NCBI GenBank assembly: GCA_015661555.1
Contig: DQVW01000068.1
Coordinates: 1 to 10,908 of the forward strand
DNA length: 10,908 nt
Source of the DNA: Methanothermococcus okinawensis
GTDB lineage: Archaea > AGJL01 > Methanococci > Methanococcales > Methanococcaceae
Direction of reading: 5' to 3'
Position 1 is the stretch's first letter, and each line of letters begins with the position of its first letter. Positions 1 through 5,510 of the stretch are shown here, one piece after another. The position numbers and the translations under genes were made by a program. The notes beneath the pieces were generated by a model. The model made no database searches, was not told the DNA's origin, and saw nothing but the letters and a program-made list of their open reading frames with translations.

Positions 1-569
1 CCATCTCCTTTAAAATTCAACTTCAATCCCTTTTTTCCAATGAGTATAAACCTTGTAGTGTTGTTTTTATAGTCCTGTATTCCCTCCTCGAGAACCTCTA
101 AGTTGTAGAGCCTGGCAGCCTCTTTGGAGGCAATTGCCCCTACCTCTTCACTTCCTATGGATCTAACTAACTTAACAGCCTCGGCTGTACTGGATACTGG
201 CACAACCTCCCAACCATGTTTTTTTATATACTTCCTACATTGGGCAAGTGCCTGGGGATGGGAGTATACCCTCTTAATCCTCTCCCTGTTGTATCCAACT
301 AGACAGTGGTTTATGTTTATGTCTAGCTCTCCATATATCCTGATCTTGGGGTAAAACTCCAAGAGAAGATCCTGGGTGAGGGACACAGATCCCTCTATGG
401 AGTTCTCAGAGGGCACTACCCCATAGAAGTTATCTTCGCTACTTTCTAGATACTGGAAAACGTCGTATATGGAGTTACAAAATAGGATGTTATCCTTCCC
501 AAGGATCTTGGCGAATGCCTTGGCAGCCATCTCGGAGTAACTACCTCTAGGTCCTAGACAGTAGATCAT
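1..569 (-). CDS. pheA: Prephenate dehydratase, partial (C-terminus beyond window start)
   Basis: Converts prephenate to phenylpyruvate by decarboxylation and dehydration, the committed step to phenylalanine, in the cytoplasm. Reading the minus strand from the ATG at 569-567 gives 189 residues with no stop before the window edge. Visible landmarks are the N-terminal MIYCLGPRGSYSE, the NSIEGSV motif at about residues 56-62, SHPQALAQC at 103-111, and the catalytic TRF motif at 172-174. These define the two-lobed periplasmic-binding-like catalytic domain. The regulatory ACT domain that normally follows, with the phenylalanine-binding ESRP motif, would lie beyond base 1. The protein begins directly with the dehydratase domain, so there is no N-terminal chorismate mutase as in the bacterial P-protein. 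A GGTGGAAGG purine run lies just upstream of the start. It is divergent from the zinc-ribbon gene, with a 74-bp gap. The family call is secure; only completeness is unknown. Confidence 0.95.
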   Translation of the reverse strand, partial: MIYCLGPRGSYSEMAAKAFAKILGKDNILFCNSIYDVFQYLESSEDNFYGVVPSENSIEGSVSLTQDLLLEFYPKIRIYGELDININHCLVGYNRERIKRVYSHPQALAQCRKYIKKHGWEVVPVSSTAEAVKLVRSIGSEEVGAIASKEAARLYNLEVLEEGIQDYKNNTTRFILIGKKGLKLNFKGD

Positions 570-590
570 CCTTCCACCAAATAGTAACTG

Positions 591-598
591 TTATAAAA
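591..598 (+). promoter_or_regulatory. Probable TATA box for the zinc-ribbon gene
   Basis: TTATAAAA lies 46-53 bases before the ATG at 644. An archaeal start site about 25 bp downstream would give a leader of roughly 20 nt that contains the ribosome binding site GTGAGGT at 630-636. The spacing is right for TBP/TFB-dependent initiation. No equally good box is apparent for the divergent prephenate dehydratase gene. This rests on pattern only, with no transcript data. Confidence 0.5.
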
Positions 599-643
599 AG
601 TGATAAACATATTAATCATAGTTAAATCAGTGAGGTTATAATT

Positions 644-967
644 ATGAACGCTGAAGATAGGAAGAAAGATATCCCCTGTCCCATATGTGGGGGAAAGGAG
701 TGTATAAGTAGGACCACTGTAGATCTATACCTAGATACCGTTAAGTCCTTCTTTAAGTACAGGAGGGATGAGAGTGATAAATCCTGTGAGAGGTATCCAA
801 CAGTTGGGGATGTTGGGGAATGTGTAAAAACCTCCAAGAGGATATGGCTTTGTCCTTACTGTAAGAAACCCTTTGAGGCAAACTTTAGATTAAAGGGTCT
901 CACCATTCAATGTCCCCACTGTAACAGTACCTTGAATATCCCAGCCTCCCATAGAACCCTATGCTAG
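644..967 (+). CDS. Small zinc-ribbon protein of unknown function
   Basis: A 107-residue protein of unknown function. The C-terminal half carries a complete zinc-ribbon pattern, CPYC at 70-73 and CPHC at 90-93, separated by 16 residues. The N-terminal half starts another metal-binding knuckle, CPIC at 12-15, with further cysteines at 20, 48 and 60 that could complete a second site. The last residue is also Cys (107). The linker (about 24-68) is charged and has no recognisable domain. There is no signal peptide or membrane segment, so it is presumably cytoplasmic. Zinc ribbons of this size commonly bind nucleic acid or sit on transcription or translation complexes, but nothing here fixes the role. 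The start is supported by GTGAGGT at 630-636 and an upstream TATA box. Its TAG stop overlaps the stop of the convergent diphthamide gene inside one CTAG. I consider it a real gene because of the regular CxxC spacing and the promoter. Confidence 0.85.
   Translation: MNAEDRKKDIPCPICGGKECISRTTVDLYLDTVKSFFKYRRDESDKSCERYPTVGDVGECVKTSKRIWLCPYCKKPFEANFRLKGLTIQCPHCNSTLNIPASHRTLC
964..967. other. Shared CTAG: overlapping stop codons of two convergent genes
   Basis: The palindrome CTAG provides TAG at 965-967 for the plus-strand zinc-ribbon gene and TAG (966-964) for the minus-strand diphthamide gene. The two coding regions therefore overlap by four bases and there is no intergenic terminator. Confidence 0.95.
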
Positions 968-1644
968 TATTTGTCAACTAGTTTAGCCTCCTTGACTAGA
1001 TAGACACCTGTCTGTCCATCCCAGAGGATCTCGTAATCCACTACAACGATCCTCTTCCTGAAGTAAGGGGCATCAAAGACAAAGGTCTCAGCCTCCCCAC
1101 CTTCAAAGGCCTTGTTTATCCCGTATTTCTCCATAACCTCTATTAGCTCCTGGAGGTTGCTCTCATCTATAGTCCTTCCAAGGTACTCCCTACCTAACCC
1201 ATAGGCGGATACACTGACGATCTTGAAGTGGAAGAACTTGGCGGCATCTCTCAGTATCCACTCCTGGTCCTTATGCCAGAGTGGGGCAAAGGATCTTATA
1301 CCTAACTCCTCACAGATGTGATCTATCCTCCTCCTCTGGTATTCACTTGCAATGGCTCCACTGACTACCCCATCAATATCCAATCTCTTCAAGGCCCTCT
1401 TTAGATCTAGCACCTCTTTCTCCTTCTCCCCCCTGGTGTAAACCCTTACAAGGGGTATACCTGTACTCTTGGAGACCAACTCTGTTAACTCCACGTTGGG
1501 AACATGGAACATATAACTCTCCCTGTTCTCAGGCACAACGTTAACTAGATACTTAACCTCCCAGCCCTGATGTAGTGCCCACCAGAGGGCATATGCAGAA
1601 TCCTTTCCTCCAGAGTAAAGTGCTGCCACCTTCAAAGGTTTCAC
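964..1644 (-). CDS. dph6: Diphthine--ammonia ligase (Dph6-type, adenine nucleotide alpha hydrolase fold)
   Basis: Predicted to catalyse the last step of diphthamide formation, the ATP-dependent amidation of diphthine on the conserved histidine of elongation factor aEF2. The 226-residue protein opens with the PP-loop SGGKDS at 11-16, which binds ATP pyrophosphate. It also shows SGAIASEYQRRR at 95-106 and the family signature EGGEAETFVFDAP at 181-193. This is the short archaeal form (homologous, from memory, to MJ0570), without the RidA-like domains fused to yeast Dph6. The start is GTG at 1644-1642, preceded by an AGGTG ribosome binding site at about 1650-1654, and the next residues run straight into the first beta strand and PP-loop. 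It is divergent from the CBS protein across only 26 bp and convergent with the zinc-ribbon gene. The family is certain; the aEF2 substrate is inferred from eukaryotic work. Confidence 0.9.
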   Translation of the reverse strand: MKPLKVAALYSGGKDSAYALWWALHQGWEVKYLVNVVPENRESYMFHVPNVELTELVSKSTGIPLVRVYTRGEKEKEVLDLKRALKRLDIDGVVSGAIASEYQRRRIDHICEELGIRSFAPLWHKDQEWILRDAAKFFHFKIVSVSAYGLGREYLGRTIDESNLQELIEVMEKYGINKAFEGGEAETFVFDAPYFRKRIVVVDYEILWDGQTGVYLVKEAKLVDKY

Positions 1645-1670
1645 CTTTACACCTGGTAATGGGGATAGAG

Positions 1671-2045
1671 ATGCCTAAAGTAAAGGATGTAATGAATAGG
1701 GACTTTCTAGTTCTCTCCCCAGATATGGTGGGAGGGGAAGCTATCGAGTTGATGTATAGAAGGAATAAGAGTTACGCCCCCGTAGTTGAGGAGGGAAAAC
1801 TAGAGGGATGGGTTAGAGCTCTAGACTTAATGGTAGGATGTAAACACTCCAAGGTAGAGGATCTTATGCTCTATATCGATGAGATAAAGGTGTTAAAGGA
1901 GGATGAGGAGATCTCCCAGGACCTAATAGAGGAGATGGTAGGGGAAGAGGTAATAGCCTACCCTGTAGTTAATAAAGAGGGGGAAGTGGTAGGCACCCTA
2001 TCAGTCTTTGACCTACTGAGATATTATAGATCTCCCAGAGATTAA
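1671..2045 (+). CDS. Stand-alone CBS domain pair protein
   Basis: A 124-residue protein made only of two CBS motifs, a Bateman module: the first spans about residues 3-55 (VKDVMNRDF... to LDLM), the second about 63-120 (EDLMLYIDE... to FDLLRYY). CBS pairs bind adenosyl ligands such as AMP, ATP, SAM or NAD and act as energy or metabolite sensors. With no catalytic domain attached, this one presumably regulates a partner that the sequence does not identify. I chose ATG 1671 because GGGGAT at 1661-1666 stands four bases before it and MPKVKDVM is a typical CBS protein start. An upstream in-frame ATG at 1659 would add four residues. Longer versions starting inside the opposite-strand dph6 gene are unlikely. 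The NAD(P)HX repair gene follows after 24 bp and may be co-transcribed, which would suit a nucleotide sensor, but this is inference. Confidence 0.85.
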   Translation: MPKVKDVMNRDFLVLSPDMVGGEAIELMYRRNKSYAPVVEEGKLEGWVRALDLMVGCKHSKVEDLMLYIDEIKVLKEDEEISQDLIEEMVGEEVIAYPVVNKEGEVVGTLSVFDLLRYYRSPRD

Positions 2046-2050
2046 ATACT

Positions 2051-2060
2051 TTTTATAAAA
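2051..2060 (+). promoter_or_regulatory. TATA-like / T-rich element between the CBS and nnrDE genes
   Basis: TTTTATAAAA, preceded by one more T (a run of five T), resembles an archaeal TATA box, but it sits only 10-19 bases before the first candidate start codon (2070). A start site about 25 bp downstream would fall near 2080-2085, inside the coding region. It may instead act as a U-rich terminator for the CBS transcript, or be neutral AT-rich spacer. Confidence 0.3.
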
Positions 2061-2069
2061 ATTAAGAGA

Positions 2070-3593
2070 ATGATCCCTATGAGTAACCTGGAGATATTTC
2101 ACAAACTCTTAAAGGAGTACTACAGTAAAAGGGACAGGGATTACATCACCCCAGAGGAGATGAATATAGTAGATGGTAACTGTGAGTACCTAGGTATTCC
2201 AAGGATACTCCTTATGGAGAACGCTGGGAAATCAGTTGCGGAGGAGGTTTCAAGATATCTAAGGAAGGACTCTAGAAATAAGATATACATCTTCTGTGGT
2301 CCTGGAAACAACGGGGGAGATGGGTTTGTTGCAGCTCGCCATCTAACAGATTACTGTGGTTTTGAAGATACCTTGACAGTTGTACTCCTTGGAAGGGAGG
2401 AGTTTATAAAAACCTACGAGGCCAGGGAGAACTTTAAGGTACTTAAGAGTATAGCTCATTTGGACTATAGACTGGATATTAGAGAGGAGCCATGTCTCGA
2501 GGGAGTATTGAAGGTTGTAAGGGAGATAGAGTCCAGTGAAAAAGACAACATCGTTGTTATAGACGCCCTCCTTGGAACTGGTATCAGGGGGGAACTTAGA
2601 GAGCCCTTTAAAACCTTGGTGGATATACTTAACAGGTTGAGGGATAGGGGGAATATTAAGATAGTCTCAGTAGATGTTGAAACCAGGGGGTTAAAGGGAG
2701 ACTTAATTGTAACCTTCCACAGGAGGAAGATGGAGAATGTGGATAACAGAGTAGTTGTTAAGAAGATAGGTATTCCAAGGGTAGCCCACTACCTTGTTGG
2801 TTGGGGGGACATGTACGCCCTCTCTCCCAGGGATCCAAATTCCCACAAAGGTGAAAATGGGAAGGTCCTGATAATAGGGGGCTCTAAGAGATACTTCGGT
2901 GCACCTGTACTCTCTGCCCTGGCAGCCTCAAAGATTGTAGATATAACCACAGTCCTCTCAGTTAGGCCAGTGATGGAAGCCCTTAGAAATTACCCTCATC
3001 TTATAGGCTATGAGGTTGAGGGGGATTACCTAAGTGTAGAATGTATAGAGGAGGCTTTAAAGCTCTCCAGGGATCACCAGGTGGTAATCCTGGGAAGTGG
3101 TCTAGGTGTTAATGAGGAGAGTAGAGAGTTTGTAAATAGTTATCTGGAGGAGGTTGGAGATAAGAGGATTGTTATAGATGCAGATGCCATAAAACTTATA
3201 GACTACGGGGATTTCGAGTTTAAGGAGAACTTTATATTTACACCCCATAGAAGGGAATTTGAGTACATGGGAATTGATCTGGAGAACCCTACATCCCTGG
3301 AGGAGGTAAAATCCACCATACTCTTGAAGGGCAGATACGATCTCATCTTTAACAGGGAGAGGATAAAGATAAACAAAACTGGCAATGCAGGGATGACTGT
3401 AGGGGGTACTGGAGATGTACTCTGTGGTATAGTAGGCGCCCTCTACTCCAGGAACGAGGGATTTATCTCCGCATGCTGTGGGGCCTATATAAATGGATAT
3501 GCAGGCGATATGCTAATAGGTGAGAAGGGATACTACTACACCCCTCTAGATCTCATAGAGTACATCCCAAAGGTACTAAGTATGTTCAAATAG
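2070..3593 (+). CDS. nnrDE: Bifunctional NAD(P)HX epimerase / ADP- (or ATP-) dependent NAD(P)HX dehydratase
   Basis: Repairs hydrated NADH and NADPH: the N-terminal YjeF/NnrE domain epimerises R- and S-NAD(P)HX, and the C-terminal ribokinase-like NnrD domain dehydrates the S form using a nucleotide. The N domain (about 25-245) shows GPGNNGGDGFVAARHL at 77-92 and DALLGTG at 165-171. The C domain (about 255-507) shows GKVLIIGGS at 264-272, GSGLG at 342-346, TPHRREF at 391-397 and the catalytic GNAGMTVGGTGDVL at 438-451, with Asp449 the likely general base. The total of 507 residues is normal for the fused archaeal and bacterial form. The usual VD(I/V)PSG(I/L) loop of the N domain reads VDVETRG at 201-207 and is followed by an apparently shortened segment. 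ATG 2079 is an alternative start, three codons in, with TGAT four bases upstream. The PHP gene follows after 11 bp, so the two are probably co-transcribed. Confidence 0.92.
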   Translation: MIPMSNLEIFHKLLKEYYSKRDRDYITPEEMNIVDGNCEYLGIPRILLMENAGKSVAEEVSRYLRKDSRNKIYIFCGPGNNGGDGFVAARHLTDYCGFEDTLTVVLLGREEFIKTYEARENFKVLKSIAHLDYRLDIREEPCLEGVLKVVREIESSEKDNIVVIDALLGTGIRGELREPFKTLVDILNRLRDRGNIKIVSVDVETRGLKGDLIVTFHRRKMENVDNRVVVKKIGIPRVAHYLVGWGDMYALSPRDPNSHKGENGKVLIIGGSKRYFGAPVLSALAASKIVDITTVLSVRPVMEALRNYPHLIGYEVEGDYLSVECIEEALKLSRDHQVVILGSGLGVNEESREFVNSYLEEVGDKRIVIDADAIKLIDYGDFEFKENFIFTPHRREFEYMGIDLENPTSLEEVKSTILLKGRYDLIFNRERIKINKTGNAGMTVGGTGDVLCGIVGALYSRNEGFISACCGAYINGYAGDMLIGEKGYYYTPLDLIEYIPKVLSMFK

Positions 3594-3601
3594 GGAGGGA
3601 T
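3594..3601 (+). promoter_or_regulatory. Ribosome binding site of the PHP gene, directly after the nnrDE stop
   Basis: GGAGGGAT begins at the base after the TAG stop of nnrDE (3591-3593) and ends three bases before ATG 3605. The position fixes the start of the PHP gene and suggests translational coupling. Confidence 0.75.
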
Positions 3602-3604
3602 ACC

Positions 3605-4483
3605 ATGGAGAAGGAGTATTCTAAGGGGGATCTACACATCCATACAAAGTACTCAGGTATAACGAGGTATATGGGGTTGAAATTTCCAGACTCTGTGGAG
3701 GAGCCGAGGAATGTTATGAAGTACGCCAAAAAGAGAAACCTCAGTGTCATAGCCATTACAGATCACAACACCATAAGGGGAGGGCTGGAAACTCAAAAAC
3801 TTGAGAGGGAGTTTGGGGTGGAGGTAGTTGTTGGAAGTGAGATAATGACTAGGGATGGGGAGGTTATAGGACTGTATTTAAATGAGGAGATCCCTAAGGG
3901 ACTCTCTGCAGAGGAGACTGTAGAACTTATCCATGAACAGGGGGGTTTGGCAATAGCACCCCATCCCTACAGTCCCATCTGTAAGGCCCTAGGGGATAAG
4001 ATGTTTCAACTGGATCTAGATGGTGTAGAGGTATTTAACGCCTATCACAGGGACAGTATTATTAACAACATCGCCCTTGAGAAGGTAATGAAAAACTATC
4101 ACAGGAAGCCAGTAGCCTTTATAGGTAGTAGTGATGCCCACATGGCCAAGATGGTCGGTAATGGACGTACATACTTCCAGGGGACCTCAAAGGATGATCT
4201 CTATGAGGCGATAGTAAATAGGAAGACCACCTACGGAGGTAGCCCCACCCCTCTATGGGATATCATACTCTGGAGCTACAAGGTAGTCTATGAATCTGAA
4301 AAAAAACTTATTAAATCTCTTATCTTTAGAAACGACTTAAATATACCCTTCTACAAGAAACTCCTTGCAATGTTCAGTGGATTGTTATACATAGGTACCC
4401 CCCTCCCCTTTATTACAGGGATTCTAGGTAACTACTATCTGAAGAGGAAGGCCAGGAGTAAGTTAAAGGAGGTTCATCTCTAA
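3605..4483 (+). CDS. PHP-domain metal-dependent phosphoesterase with hydrophobic C-terminal tail
   Basis: A PHP-superfamily hydrolase, expected to cleave phosphoester bonds with a di- or trinuclear metal centre; the substrate is unknown. The metal-ligand set is complete: DLHIHT at 9-14 (His11, His13), ITDHNTI at 51-57 (Asp53, His54), GSEI at 77-80 (Glu79), APHPYS at 118-123 (His120) and SSDAHM at 175-180 (Asp177, His179). The PHP domain covers about 5-215. After it comes a tail of about 75 residues, of which roughly 253-279 is hydrophobic, bounded by KK before it and KRKARSK after it. This looks like a membrane anchor or re-entrant segment. Relatives act on nucleotides, 3',5'-bisphosphates or histidinol phosphate, but the tail is not typical of those. 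Its stop abuts the stop of the convergent mtnA gene without a gap. Confidence 0.85.
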   Translation: MEKEYSKGDLHIHTKYSGITRYMGLKFPDSVEEPRNVMKYAKKRNLSVIAITDHNTIRGGLETQKLEREFGVEVVVGSEIMTRDGEVIGLYLNEEIPKGLSAEETVELIHEQGGLAIAPHPYSPICKALGDKMFQLDLDGVEVFNAYHRDSIINNIALEKVMKNYHRKPVAFIGSSDAHMAKMVGNGRTYFQGTSKDDLYEAIVNRKTTYGGSPTPLWDIILWSYKVVYESEKKLIKSLIFRNDLNIPFYKKLLAMFSGLLYIGTPLPFITGILGNYYLKRKARSKLKEVHL

Positions 4484-4486
4484 TTA
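4481..4486. other. Zero-gap convergent junction (TAA|TTA)
   Basis: TAA at 4481-4483 ends the plus-strand PHP gene, and TTA at 4484-4486 is the TAA stop of the minus-strand mtnA read in reverse. No base separates the two coding regions and no terminator-like hairpin or T-tract lies between them. Confidence 0.95.
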
Positions 4487-5464
4487 TATCCTGTTGTCCT
4501 CCTCGTTGTATATTATCCCCTTCTCTGTGATAATTCCAGTAATCAACTCAAAGGGTGTTATATCAAAGCTATAGTTGTAGGCTCCTACACCTTCAGGTGC
4601 TATCCTCCTCCCCTCTATATAGAGTACCTCCTTCTCATCCCTCTCCTCGATAACAACATCCTCTATGGAACTCTTAAGATCAAAGGTGGATGTTGGGGAG
4701 GCTACATAGAAGGGTATGTTGTGATACTTGGCAAGTACAGCCAGGGTGTAGGTACCTATTTTGTTAAAGACTGTGTAGTCCTTCAAAACCCTATCTGCCC
4801 CAACTACAATCTTATCTATCATACCCTTCTTCATCAAAAAACCTGCTGTACTGTCGGTTATTATCTTCACTGGGATACCCTCATACTTTAACTCGAAACT
4901 TGTCAACTTCGCCCCCTGTAACCTAGGTCTTGTCTCATCCACTATAACCCTTATATTCTTGCCCCTGTAGTGTGCAAACCTTATAACGCTTAGGGCTGTT
5001 CCATAGGCAGAGGTTGCAAGAGCTCCAGCGTTACAGTGGGTTAATACTGTATCCCCATCTTCAATTACCTTTTCTCCTATCTCACCTATCCTTTTACAGG
5101 CCTCCCTGTCCTCTTTATGGATAAGTTTGGCCTCACTTAGGATGGATCTGTTACTCCTGTAGGCCTTCATACACCTGTCAAGGGCCCAGAATAGATTTAC
5201 TGCAGTAGGTCTCGTATTTTTCAACCTTTCATAGGCCTTTTCAACATCATCCCCCTTTATCTCTGCAAGTGCCATCCCGTAGGCTGCACTTATTCCTATT
5301 GCAGGGGCACCCCTTACAACCATATCCTCTATGGCAAAGGCTACATCCTCGTAGTTGTCACATAGGAAGTACTCCAACTTATGGGGAAGTTTTCTCTGAT
5401 CTATAAGAATCAACTGGTTATTTTTGTCATCCCATATTAGAGACTTTAAAGTGTCCTTCTCCAT
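4484..5464 (-). CDS. mtnA: S-methyl-5-thioribose-1-phosphate isomerase (MtnA / aIF2B-like)
   Basis: Isomerises methylthioribose-1-phosphate to methylthioribulose-1-phosphate in methionine salvage. In Methanocaldococcus the homologue (MJ0454, from memory) is also reported to accept 5-deoxyribose-1-phosphate, feeding the deoxy-ketofructose phosphate route to aromatic amino acids. The 326-residue protein has the N-terminal helical domain with SLIWDD at 8-13 and VRGAPAIG at 50-57, then a Rossmann-like domain with the catalytic THCNAG at 142-147 (Cys144), GADRV at 222-226 (catalytic Asp224) and NKIGTY at 234-239. Cys and Asp together separate true MtnA from eIF2B regulatory subunits, which lack them. 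The start at ATG 5464-5462 is supported by a GGGGG purine run at 5468-5472 and by the usual closeness of the SLIWDD motif to the N-terminus. It is divergent from moeA across 46 bp and abuts the PHP gene at its 3' end. Confidence 0.93.
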   Translation of the reverse strand: MEKDTLKSLIWDDKNNQLILIDQRKLPHKLEYFLCDNYEDVAFAIEDMVVRGAPAIGISAAYGMALAEIKGDDVEKAYERLKNTRPTAVNLFWALDRCMKAYRSNRSILSEAKLIHKEDREACKRIGEIGEKVIEDGDTVLTHCNAGALATSAYGTALSVIRFAHYRGKNIRVIVDETRPRLQGAKLTSFELKYEGIPVKIITDSTAGFLMKKGMIDKIVVGADRVLKDYTVFNKIGTYTLAVLAKYHNIPFYVASPTSTFDLKSSIEDVVIEERDEKEVLYIEGRRIAPEGVGAYNYSFDITPFELITGIITEKGIIYNEEDNRI

Positions 5465-5486
5465 AGTCCCCCTTTTTAACCCTATC

Positions 5487-5500
5487 TATATAATATTTAT
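5487..5500. promoter_or_regulatory. AT-rich TATA-like element in the mtnA-moeA divergent gap
   Basis: TATATAATATTTAT, with an AATATT palindrome at its centre, is the only TATA-like sequence in the 46-bp gap between the divergent mtnA and moeA starts. Canonical spacing from this element would put the plus-strand start site a few bases inside moeA and the minus-strand one only about 3 nt before the mtnA ATG, which would exclude both ribosome binding sites from the transcripts. Its promoter role is therefore uncertain. Confidence 0.3.
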
Positions 5501-5506
5501 GGTGAG
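5501..5506 (+). promoter_or_regulatory. Ribosome binding site that sets the moeA start
   Basis: GGTGAG four bases before ATG 5511 matches the archaeal 16S anti-Shine-Dalgarno (GGAGGTGAT) and decides between this ATG and in-frame starts at 5424 and 5499, the first of which lies inside the opposite-strand mtnA gene. Confidence 0.75.
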
Positions 5507-5510
5507 AGTT

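Noticed and set aside
124..354. Plus-strand open frame of 76 codons at the window start
   Set aside because: Antisense to the prephenate dehydratase gene, whose motifs are clear; tryptophan- and phenylalanine-rich translation typical of shadows.
622..837. Minus-strand open frame of 71 codons
   Set aside because: Lies opposite the zinc-ribbon gene, whose regular CxxC spacing and promoter show which strand is coding.
1575..1670. N-terminal extension of the CBS protein from ATG 1575
   Set aside because: It runs antisense inside the well-supported dph6 gene, has no CBS similarity, and a better ribosome binding site precedes ATG 1671.
5424..5510. N-terminal extension of MoeA from ATG 5424
   Set aside because: The first part lies antisense to mtnA and the residues do not resemble MoeA; GGTGAG sets the start at 5511.
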